DNA from: Syntrophomonadaceae bacterium
GTDB taxonomy: Bacteria > Bacillota > Dethiobacteria > DTU022
Length of the DNA stretch: 6,983 bases
Reading direction: 5' to 3'
Assembly (NCBI GenBank): GCA_003564055.1
Contig: PWSG01000246.1
Location: 1 to 6,983 of the forward strand
Position numbers and translations under genes: made by a program. The notes below the pieces were generated by a model. That model made no database searches. It was given only the letters and a program-made list of their open reading frames with translations, and was not told where the DNA came from. Positions 1 through 5,812 of this stretch are shown here, piece by piece; the first letter of the stretch is position 1; each line of letters begins with the position of its first letter.

Positions 1-649
1 CTGCTCTGCCGGCAAACCCAAATGTACATAACCCGTGCAGGATAGGTTTTTCAAAACCACCTATTGCGGCAAAGTCCGGATCGGCATGCAGGGGATTCAT
101 ATCACCGGAGAGCCTGTAGAGCAAAGCCTGCTGGGGCAGCGTAAGCATCTCAACAATTTTGTCAGGAGATCTGTCCGGTGGTTCAAAGCCGGGCTCAGGA
201 CCCATCTCACCGCCAAAACCGCCTTCACCGCGAATAAAAACGCAAAAAAGGTTTTTGAAAACAGCTTCTCCTTTGGAATCTTCGGTGATAACCTCAATTT
301 CCACAACGGCTCCCTTTACCTTGTCATAGATAGCGGATATTTTAGGGTAGGATGTAAGCTTGCCTTCAGCAGGTATTGGCTTATAAAGCTCAAGGTATTG
401 TTCACCGTGAAGCAGCATTGCCAGGTTGAAATCCATTCCCTCCATGCCGACAATGCTGAACAGGGCGCCAAAGGGAGGGACAACTCCAAATGTGGGCAGG
501 GTTTCAAGGTTGTTTTCATAAACAAATTTTAACTCATCTTCCTTTGTGCCCGCTCCAACTCCGAGAGCATAAAGAATAATATCCTTATTATTGTATGTAT
601 GCTCAAGCAGTGGTAATTCCTTACCAATAAGCTTTGGATCAATCGGCAT
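1..649 (-). CDS. (R)-specific enoyl-CoA hydratase 2 (MaoC/MFE-2 hydratase type), 3' end outside window
   Basis: This gene starts at ATG 647-649 and stays open to the left edge, giving 216 codons of an enzyme usually near 285 residues. It should hydrate trans-2-enoyl-CoA to (3R)-hydroxyacyl-CoA in the cytoplasm. The decisive motif is YRLSGDMNPLHADP at residues 178-191. It fits the hydratase 2 signature, with D183, N185 and H188 spaced like the catalytic Asp, Asn and His of MFE-2 hydratases. FEKPILHGLCTFG (199-211) follows, which is also typical. The N-terminal half (YNNKDIILYALGVGA, then LPTFGV near 51-56) matches the substrate-binding hot-dog half of hydratase 2 rather than a short single-hot-dog MaoC protein. 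A GAAAGGGG Shine-Dalgarno site sits about 8 nt upstream. The gene lies 18 bp downstream of the SDR gene on the same strand, so the two are probably co-transcribed and act in sequence on acyl-CoAs. The physiological substrate cannot be told from the sequence. Confidence 0.93.
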   Translation of the reverse strand, partial: MPIDPKLIGKELPLLEHTYNNKDIILYALGVGAGTKEDELKFVYENNLETLPTFGVVPPFGALFSIVGMEGMDFNLAMLLHGEQYLELYKPIPAEGKLTSYPKISAIYDKVKGAVVEIEVITEDSKGEAVFKNLFCVFIRGEGGFGGEMGPEPGFEPPDRSPDKIVEMLTLPQQALLYRLSGDMNPLHADPDFAAIGGFEKPILHGLCTFGFAGRA

Positions 650-667
650 TTTTTAACCCCTTTCTTT

Positions 668-1579
668 TTATTCACTACTCATCTTCGATAAAACTGTCCC
701 TGCCTGCTCCATTGCCGAAGAGTATTCCCTGGCGTTATCTAAACTTTTAATCTGGTCCATTTTATCAACGAGCATTTCGATAGTGATTTCCTTATCCACG
801 CCGAATGTAACACCGTCGCCTTCTACCATGGCAGCGCGGGCAAAGTATCCGGCGCCGGCACTAAATATTTTTCCACTTTCTGCGCAACTTTCAGAGCAGA
901 GCCAGGCAACCATGGGTGCTACATATTCCGGTTTAACTTTGCTGATAACATCTTCCGGCATGACGGTAAAAGTCAGGCGCGTTCCGGCAGTCGGAACAAT
1001 TGTATTGGCATTGATGTTGTAGCGCCCGCCTTCCTGGGCCACGCAATTCATAAATCCTGTAATGCCCATTTTTGCCGCGCCATAGTTAGTTTGTCCGAAA
1101 TTACCGTATAGTCCTGCTGCAGAGGCAGTGGATACTATGCGTCCGTATTTCTGCTCTTTCATACTGGGAAACGCTGCTTTTGTGCAAAAGAAGGTTCCGT
1201 CGAGGTGAACAGACATTATCATCCTGTAATCTTCCAGTTCCATTTTTACCAGGCTTTTGTCTCTTAAAATGCCGGCGTTGTTAATGAGAATATCAACTTT
1301 ACCATAAGTGTTCAGCGCTGTATCAATTATTTTCTGGGCGCTTTCATAGTCAGCAACACTATCGTAGCTGGCAATTGCTTCACCGCCGGCTGATTTGATT
1401 TCATCGACGACTTGCTGGGCAGGGGTAGAGTCCGATCCGCTGCCGTCAAAAGAGCCTCCAAGGTCGTTTACAACAACCTTTGCTCCCCGGGAAGCCAACA
1501 GCAGGGCATAAGCCTTTCCCAGGCCTCCACCGGCTCCGGTAATTACTGCCACTCTTTCGTCAAACCTGTTCAGTCCCAT
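668..1579 (-). CDS. (3R)-hydroxyacyl-CoA dehydrogenase, SDR family (MFE-2 dehydrogenase domain type)
   Basis: This 303-residue protein is a classical short-chain dehydrogenase most like the N-terminal (3R)-hydroxyacyl-CoA dehydrogenase domain of peroxisomal multifunctional enzyme type 2 (HSD17B4/FOX2). Visible motifs are the Rossmann glycine motif TGAGGGLG (14-21), VVVNDLGG (35-42) with D39 expected to favour NAD(H), NNAGILRD (100-107), and the catalytic S153, Y166 and K170 in YGNFGQTNYGAAKMG. The stretch TVMPEDVISKVKPEYVAP followed by WLCSESC is characteristic of the MFE-2 branch and is not found in FabG-like SDRs. The C-terminal 35 residues or so resemble the linker that leads into the hydratase in fused enzymes, but here the frame stops. 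ATG 1577-1579 is chosen because GAGGGGG lies 8 nt upstream. It is the first gene of an operon with the hydratase 2 gene. The pair would interconvert enoyl-, (3R)-hydroxyacyl- and 3-ketoacyl-CoA. Direction in vivo (degradation or synthesis) is not visible. Confidence 0.93.
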   Translation of the reverse strand: MGLNRFDERVAVITGAGGGLGKAYALLLASRGAKVVVNDLGGSFDGSGSDSTPAQQVVDEIKSAGGEAIASYDSVADYESAQKIIDTALNTYGKVDILINNAGILRDKSLVKMELEDYRMIMSVHLDGTFFCTKAAFPSMKEQKYGRIVSTASAAGLYGNFGQTNYGAAKMGITGFMNCVAQEGGRYNINANTIVPTAGTRLTFTVMPEDVISKVKPEYVAPMVAWLCSESCAESGKIFSAGAGYFARAAMVEGDGVTFGVDKEITIEMLVDKMDQIKSLDNAREYSSAMEQAGTVLSKMSSE

Positions 1580-1930
1580 GGTAAATACCCCCTCAATAAG
1601 ATTTAAGTATAGTTTATTTTATCAAGAGGAATTAATCAATATTTTTAATCAATTATATTACTTTGCAGTATTGTGCATCATTGTAAGTGCTGCAGCCCTA
1701 ATCCCAATTAAGATCAAGATATATATTCCTGCGCTGCCAGATATTTTACCCGGGCAAGCATATCCTATACTTTGAAAACAACAGATGAAGGATCTCCATG
1801 TATTTTATATACATTTAGTTTTAAAACCTATTACAGGCGTGGATTATTACAAAATAAGCAGAAAAGTATTATATTATGCCGGCAGGGTCTATGTTAATTT
1901 ATTACTATCAAATTGAAAGTAGGTATACTT
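1580..1930. other. AT-rich intergenic region without a recognisable gene
   Basis: Apart from the candidate control region at 1632-1657 and the SDR ribosome binding site (CCCCCTC on the plus strand, 1588-1594), I see nothing assignable here. A plus-strand frame from 1578 to 1775 is open for 65 codons. It starts inside the SDR start region, lacks a ribosome binding site and resembles no family I know, so it is not called. No tRNA, hairpin followed by a T-run, or riboswitch-like structure is apparent. Confidence 0.5.
1632..1657 (-). promoter_or_regulatory. Candidate promoter/operator of the SDR-hydratase operon
   Basis: Read on the minus strand, an exact TATAAT lies at 1652-1657, about 75 nt before the SDR start codon. 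No good -35 box is found 16-18 bp further up. The plus strand carries the 9-bp direct repeat TTAATCAAT at 1632-1640 and 1645-1653, spaced 13 bp centre to centre. The repeats overlap the -10 box and the expected start of transcription, a typical place for a repressor to bind. The regulator is unknown, and in AT-rich DNA the repeat could be chance. Confidence 0.35.
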
Positions 1931-2002
1931 ATGTCATGGTATTTGCAAGAAGTTTTGCCGGACATCGAAACCGACGAAATTGAACCTGCAGAAAAAACCT
2001 GA
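1931..2002 (+). CDS. Small ORF, 23 codons, unknown; possibly a broken gene start
   Basis: An ATG at 1931 opens a 23-residue frame, MSWYLQEVLPDIETDEIEP then AEKT and stop. It is preceded by AGTAGG about 7 nt upstream, a usable ribosome binding site. It ends just after an A6 run at 1991-1996. Dropping one base of that run would join it to the next plus-strand frame (PENWRQARLTADKGD...), which runs into the OppF-like remnant. It may therefore be the start of a decayed gene, a fusion scar or a chance ORF. I do not recognise the sequence and propose no function. Confidence 0.25.
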   Translation: MSWYLQEVLPDIETDEIEPAEKT

Positions 2003-2090
2003 GAATTGGCGGCAAGCACGATTAACGGCGGATAAGGGGGATTGCTGCAAGCTGATCATTAATGCAAAGAGATTAGGAAAGTTAAGCCAG

Positions 2091-2422
2091 CTGTGCTTAT
2101 CAGTTGAAAATATCAGCCAGAGCATTGCTGTGATCGGCCTGGGCAAGATCTCAGAGATTATAAAGAGCATCCACCTAAAAGATCATTCTTTTCATCCTTA
2201 CACCAGTTCTCTACTTGCCGCTGTTCCTCTGCCTGATCCCAAACACAGACTGATTTACGATCGCCTGGTAAAAGGCAATCCTCCAAATCCGGCGGATTCT
2301 CCGCAAGGTTGTCGTTTCCATCCCCGCTGCCCCCTGGCTGAAAAAAAATGAGCAGTATTGAACCTGAACTACAGTTAAAAGACATAAGCATAGATCAACA
2401 GGTATCCTGTCGACTGGGTTAA
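2091..2422 (+). pseudogene. 3' remnant of an oligopeptide/dipeptide ABC transporter ATPase (OppF/DppF type)
   Basis: The translated frame carries the C-terminal end of a peptide-transporter ATPase. LSVENISQSIAVIGLGKI corresponds to the usual LSVVxxISDRxAVMYLGKIVE segment after the switch histidine. HPYTSSLLAAVPLPDP is the conserved oligopeptide-transporter C-terminal motif, and GCRFHPRCPLA is the cysteine-containing end. Walker A, signature and Walker B regions are all missing, so no ATPase could be made. The frame stops at 2349-2351, but the next frame continues with the expected tail (SSIEPELQLKDISI, then VSCRLG, stop at 2420-2422). Restoring one C after position 2350 would turn the TGA into TGC, put back the conserved Cys and rejoin the tail. 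The block is thus a truncated and frameshifted remnant. Homology cannot be followed upstream of about 2091. No permease or binding-protein gene is nearby. Confidence 0.8.
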
Positions 2423-2578
2423 GCCAAAACCTATAATAAACTAAACCTGAAAAAGAAGCCGCCCTTCATACTAAAGCCGTTTTCTCATCTTTTCAAAAGG
2501 GTATTCTTGCTTCAATAACGAATGAACACCTACCAGCAGTATAAACGGTATACACTTCCTTAAAGGAGGTTTATTGTT
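2423..2578. other. Leader region upstream of the ADP-ribosylglycohydrolase gene
   Basis: A strong ribosome binding site AAAGGAGG lies at 2562-2569, 9 nt before the ATG. An inverted repeat GTATA-N5-TATAC is at 2539-2553. It includes a TATAAA at 2540-2545 that could serve as a -10 box, but no convincing -35 box lies 16-18 bp upstream. No gene or terminator is evident in this stretch. Confidence 0.4.
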
Positions 2579-3517
2579 ATGGCCAATTCACCGCCACTTG
2601 AACCGGAACTGCTTAAGTCCAAGTTTTTAGGCTGCATGCTCGGTCTGGCTGTCGGCGATGCTTTAGGTGCTCCTTTCGAAGGAGCCTGGTTTCCCGCACC
2701 CGATCAGGTTAAGGCAGTTGCTGCTAAAAGCCATCTGCTGCGCTACACCGATGATGCCCACATGGCAATCGGTTTGGCCGAATCGCTTATTGCCTGTAAA
2801 GACTTAAACGGCTGGCACCTGGCGGAAGTATTCACCAAAAACTTTGAGCAGGAACCCTGGCGAGGCTACGGCCCGGGTCCGCCGCGCATTTTTAAAAAAA
2901 TCCGCGCCGGTATGTCCTGGGATAAAGCTGCGCTAGATATCTACCCCGGCGGCTCTTACGGTAACGGTGCTGCCATGCGTGTGGCTCCCGTCGGGCTTTT
3001 TTACTTTAAAGACTTCAAAAAGCTTGTAGCGGCAGCCCGCGATCAAAGTATAATTACCCATGCTCATTTGCTGGGGCAGGAAGGAGCGGTTCTCCTGGCC
3101 TTAACCGTGGCTTTGGTTACAGGTGGCAGCCCTGCACCTGCCAGCAGGGATATAATAGGGCAGCTGAGGCAGTACGCTTTAGAAGAAGTATATCTTCAGA
3201 AGCTTAAATGCATGGAAGCTCTTCTGGAAACTAAAGATGCCGGCGAAATTGCCTCGCAGTTAGGAAACGGCATCGAAGCTTTCAACTCGGTGCCGGCGGC
3301 GATTTGCTGTGCCCTGCGCCATCCCGGTTCCTTTGAAGATGCTGTTCTGGAAGCGGTAAGCCTGGGCGGCGATGCCGATACAATCGCCTGCATGGCCGGG
3401 GCCATAGCTGGTGCCCGGCTCGGCAGTGAGGCGATCCCCGGGCAATGGCTGAAGAAGCTTGAAAACAAGGCTTATTTTGAGGAACTGGCAGTAAAACTAC
3501 TGGAAGCGGTTATCTAA
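2579..3517 (+). CDS. ADP-ribosylglycohydrolase family protein (DraG/ARH fold)
   Basis: This 312-residue cytoplasmic protein belongs to the ADP-ribosylglycohydrolase family, whose dinuclear-metal enzymes remove ADP-ribose from proteins or small molecules. Visible motifs in order: GCMLGLAVGDALGAPFEG (18-35), YTDDAHMA (56-63) with T57, D58 and D59 as first-half metal ligands, GGSYGNGAAMRVAPVGL (124-140), ITHAH (159-163), and SLGGDADTIACMAGAIAGA (261-279) with D265, D267 and T268 completing the metal site. The length is normal. The usual TDDT motif is TDDA here. The start is secure, with AAAGGAGG 9 nt upstream. The gene stands alone: no ADP-ribosyltransferase, macrodomain, nitrogenase or toxin gene is adjacent, so the substrate (Arg-, Ser- or other ADP-ribose linkage) is open. 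It is convergent with the mod operon, with 68 bp between the two stops. Confidence 0.93.
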   Translation: MANSPPLEPELLKSKFLGCMLGLAVGDALGAPFEGAWFPAPDQVKAVAAKSHLLRYTDDAHMAIGLAESLIACKDLNGWHLAEVFTKNFEQEPWRGYGPGPPRIFKKIRAGMSWDKAALDIYPGGSYGNGAAMRVAPVGLFYFKDFKKLVAAARDQSIITHAHLLGQEGAVLLALTVALVTGGSPAPASRDIIGQLRQYALEEVYLQKLKCMEALLETKDAGEIASQLGNGIEAFNSVPAAICCALRHPGSFEDAVLEAVSLGGDADTIACMAGAIAGARLGSEAIPGQWLKKLENKAYFEELAVKLLEAVI

Positions 3518-3585
3518 TTCCTGCGCCTTTCTCAAAGCCAGGCTTAGTAAAAACTTAATTTAGACATTAGTTTACGGCTTATGTG

Positions 3586-4251
3586 TTATCTGCTTAAACA
3601 TACCGGTTTTTTGGTGTTGCCATACTCGATTACCCTTGTTGCCAGGGCATCAAGGTCATCAGGATCGTGGGTAACCAGCACAATTGGTATTTGCCACTGG
3701 GCAAGAAAACCCCTGATTTCATTTCTGAGTATTTTCCGCACTGTCATATCAACAGCAGAAAAAGGTTCATCTAAAAGCAGTACTTCCGGATTATTTGCCA
3801 GGGCTCTTGAAAGGGCGACACGCTGTTTTTCTCCTCCCGAGAGCTGCCTCGGATATTTATTCCACTTATTCTCCAGGCCTACCCTTTGCAATAATTCCAT
3901 CGCTATTTTCTTCCTTGTTACCGGGCTATTGCCATTCATCCCGAATAAAATATTTTCAACAACTTTCATATGTGGAAATAAACCATAGTTTTGTGGGACA
4001 TAAGCTACAGAACGATCTTTAGCGGGCATATTAATATTTTTCTGATCGTGAAATACCAATCGCCCGTTAATTTTTATTAATCCTCTATCAGGGGTTTCCA
4101 GGCCGGCAATCGCCCGTAATGTTAAGCTTTTCCCCGAGCCAGAAGGCCCAAAGATCCCTACTATTTCGCCTTTATCTGCTTCCCACCCTGTATTAAGAAC
4201 AAATTCGTCATAACACTTTTCAATTTCCAATATAAGCAAAGCTTTCACCAC
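3586..4251 (-). CDS. modC: Molybdate/tungstate ABC transporter ATP-binding protein, short form without TOBE domain
   Basis: This is the ATPase that should power oxyanion import through the adjacent permease. A complete nucleotide-binding domain is visible: Walker A GPSGSGKS (35-42), Q-loop Q87, signature LSGGEKQ (137-143), Walker B VLLLDE (157-162), D-loop SAVD (165-168) and switch histidine H195. At 221 residues it ends about 25 residues after the switch histidine, whereas ModC of the E. coli type is near 350 residues and carries a C-terminal TOBE/Mop oxyanion-binding domain. That domain is absent and no continuation is seen in other frames. The start is GTG at 4249-4251, or the adjacent GTG at 4246-4248. 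No clear Shine-Dalgarno site stands at a normal distance and the gene overlaps the modB stop by 7 bp, so translational coupling is likely. Assignment to molybdate/tungstate rests mainly on modA and modB next to it. Confidence 0.88.
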   Translation of the reverse strand: MVKALLILEIEKCYDEFVLNTGWEADKGEIVGIFGPSGSGKSLTLRAIAGLETPDRGLIKINGRLVFHDQKNINMPAKDRSVAYVPQNYGLFPHMKVVENILFGMNGNSPVTRKKIAMELLQRVGLENKWNKYPRQLSGGEKQRVALSRALANNPEVLLLDEPFSAVDMTVRKILRNEIRGFLAQWQIPIVLVTHDPDDLDALATRVIEYGNTKKPVCLSR

Positions 4252-4904
4252 CTGTTAATTTTGACATAGCTGTTTAATATCCATAAACTGAAAATGGTAA
4301 TAACGCTAATCAGGACTACCAAAAAATTTGCCTGCTCATAATTGCCTCCCTGCACCGCATCATAAATGGCAATGGAAAGAGTTTGTGTTTTTCCGGGAAT
4401 ATTGCCGGCTACCATAAGTGTTGCTCCAAATTCACCCATTGCCCGGGCAAAAGCCAGCACAATTCCTGCCAGAATTCCCTGCCAGGCAAGCGGTAAAGTA
4501 ATGCGAAAAAATATAACAGGTTCTGTTTTACCCAGCGTTCTTGCGACATCTTCCGTATTAGGATCAACACTTTCAATGCTGGCCTGCACAGCCCTAACCA
4601 TAAGAGGCAGTGAAACTACAGCAGCAGCTAATACTGCTCCCTGCCAGGTAAAGACCAGGTTTACCTGGAAAGTATCCTCGAGCCACCTGCCAATAAAACC
4701 TTGTCTTCCTACCAGAACTAATAAATAGTAACCGAGCACGGTTGGAGGCAGTACCATGGGCAGCATTACGAAAGAAGACACTAGATTGATACCAATAAAT
4801 CTGCCTCTTGCTAACAACCATCCCAGGGGAATACCGATCATAGCACTGATAAGAGTGGCGAAAAAAGCGATTTTCAAGGAGAGGTATACCGGTATCCAGT
4901 TCAA
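4245..4904 (-). CDS. modB: Molybdate/tungstate ABC transporter permease
   Basis: This 219-residue integral membrane protein forms the translocation channel for molybdate or tungstate. Hydrophobic segments lie near residues 10-31, 41-65, 86-103, 139-155 and 192-212. The cytoplasmic coupling (EAA) loop spans about 117-140 (TEDVARTLGKTEPVIFFRITLP). ARAMGEFGATLMVAGNIPGK (153-172) followed by TQTLSIAIYDAVQ is highly characteristic of ModB permeases. The start codon is TTG at 4902-4904, with GGGAGG at 4914-4919, 9 nt upstream. Its first bases overlap the modA stop as TTGA, and its 3' end overlaps modC by 7 bp, so the three genes form one tightly coupled unit. Length is normal for the family. Molybdate versus tungstate preference cannot be read from the permease. 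Confidence 0.93.
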   Translation of the reverse strand: MNWIPVYLSLKIAFFATLISAMIGIPLGWLLARGRFIGINLVSSFVMLPMVLPPTVLGYYLLVLVGRQGFIGRWLEDTFQVNLVFTWQGAVLAAAVVSLPLMVRAVQASIESVDPNTEDVARTLGKTEPVIFFRITLPLAWQGILAGIVLAFARAMGEFGATLMVAGNIPGKTQTLSIAIYDAVQGGNYEQANFLVVLISVITIFSLWILNSYVKINRW

Positions 4905-5710
4905 GGGGAATCGCCTCCCAGTCCTGTTTGGTAGAAGCCATATTCCTCCATTATTGCGCTGCCCCGGGGGCTATTAATAAAATCTATAAACTCTGAGACC
5001 AATTCTTGCCGTTCAGATCGGCCCACTACACCCAGTGTATGTATTAAAGGGCTGTGCAGTGAATCATCGACCAAAATGTAATCTATTTCGGGCATATTAG
5101 CACTCGACAGGGCAATAATACCCGCAGACGCATTGCCTGTCTGAACGTACTGCATAGCCTGCGTTACAGTTTCCCCGTAAACCAGCTTGTCTTCCAACTT
5201 GTGCCAGAGACCCTTGTTTTCCAAAGCCTCTTTTGCTGCCATACCATAAGGTGCATGAGAGGGGTTTGCAATGGAAATATAAGTAATATCATCGTCTAAT
5301 AGGTCTTCCAACGCCTGGACTACCAGGCCTGTTTGTTTATTCACTGCTAACACAATACGCCCCATAGTAAAGTCAGCAACGCTCTCCTCAAGAATAATAC
5401 CTTCTGCAACCAGGCCTTCGATAAAGTTTTGATTGGCAGATAGAAATAAATCAATAGGAGCTCCACTGGAAATTTGCTGGGACAAATTACCTGAAGACCC
5501 AAACTGAAAAACTACTTTAATATCATTTTCTGCTTCAAAAACCTGGCCAATTTCTTCTAAAGCAAACCTTAAACCAGCAGCAACAGCAATATGCAATTCA
5601 CCGCTATTCCCGGTCGGCTCTTCCTGTCCGGTTCCTGAATCACAGGCATTTATTATTAAAGACAGCATTAAAAGCACAACTGGCAAATTATATTTTTTAA
5701 ATATGTTCAA
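4901..5710 (-). CDS. modA: Molybdate/tungstate-binding lipoprotein, periplasmic-binding-protein type II
   Basis: This is the extracellular substrate-binding lipoprotein of the adjacent ABC importer. A basic, hydrophobic signal sequence ends in LIINAC; that Cys is the probable lipid anchor, as expected in a Gram-positive. Family motifs include HIAVAAG then ALEEI near the mature N terminus, FGSSGNLSQQISSGAPIDLF with the oxyanion-contacting Ser pair, ANPSHAPYGMAA, and YVQTGNASAGIIALS. In E. coli ModA the first binding serine lies in an AAAS motif; here the aligned residue appears to be Gly (AAG), so substrate preference may differ. I place the start at TTG 5708-5710 because GGAG lies 9 nt upstream and the resulting signal peptide, MNIFKKYNLPVVLLMLS..., is conventional. 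The alternative ATG at 5723-5725 adds five residues but has no ribosome binding site. With the TTG start the protein is 269 residues, and the lipobox Cys is residue 23. It overlaps modB at its stop. Confidence 0.92.
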   Translation of the reverse strand: MNIFKKYNLPVVLLMLSLIINACDSGTGQEEPTGNSGELHIAVAAGLRFALEEIGQVFEAENDIKVVFQFGSSGNLSQQISSGAPIDLFLSANQNFIEGLVAEGIILEESVADFTMGRIVLAVNKQTGLVVQALEDLLDDDITYISIANPSHAPYGMAAKEALENKGLWHKLEDKLVYGETVTQAMQYVQTGNASAGIIALSSANMPEIDYILVDDSLHSPLIHTLGVVGRSERQELVSEFIDFINSPRGSAIMEEYGFYQTGLGGDSP

Positions 5711-5716
5711 TATAAA

Positions 5717-5723
5717 AGTCTCC
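5717..5723 (-). promoter_or_regulatory. Ribosome binding site deciding the modA start (approximate position)
   Basis: On the minus strand, the ATG at 5723-5725 is immediately followed by GAG, so the bases read ATGGAG. The embedded GGAG is a normal distance (9 nt) from the TTG at 5708-5710. Nothing purine-rich precedes the ATG itself. This favours the TTG start. Confidence 0.45.
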
Positions 5724-5762
5724 ATATTAATAAAAGTAACAGACTTTCGTAGCCCTACAATG

Positions 5763-5786
5763 CGTTATATTCGCAAAAGCATAACG
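5763..5786 (-). promoter_or_regulatory. Candidate ModE-type operator upstream of modA
   Basis: The perfect dyad CGTTAT-N12-ATAACG spans 24 bp in the 87-bp gap between the modE-like gene and modA. CGTTAT/ATAACG half-sites are like those of ModE operators known from E. coli. On the minus strand the downstream half includes TATAAC (5764-5769), a good -10 hexamer, and a weak TTGGGC lies 19 bp upstream of it. A bound regulator would therefore cover the modA promoter and repress modABC when the oxyanion is plentiful. The match is seen in the sequence; binding is inferred. Confidence 0.6.
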
Positions 5787-5812
5787 GTGCCCAAAAAAAA
5801 TAACCACTGAAA

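Noticed and set aside
35..532. 165-codon plus-strand open frame
   Set aside because: It lies antisense to the hydratase 2 gene, whose translation shows clear family motifs; the plus-strand frame has no recognisable domain or ribosome binding site.
1578..1775. 65-codon plus-strand frame with hydrophobic residues
   Set aside because: It begins at the SDR start region on the opposite strand, has no ribosome binding site and looks like AT-rich spacer translated by chance.
2158..2391. 77-codon minus-strand frame over the OppF remnant
   Set aside because: The plus-strand translation gives specific OppF/DppF motifs; the minus-strand frame resembles nothing and lacks a start signal.
3518..3585. Possible bidirectional terminator between the hydrolase and modC
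   Set aside because: AAGCC...GGCTT and GTAAA...TTTAC arms exist, but they are short, interrupted and around a long loop, with no T-run on either strand, so I do not call a terminator.
4366..4728. 120-codon plus-strand frame opposite modB
   Set aside because: It is a shadow of the permease gene; modB has unmistakable family motifs on the other strand.
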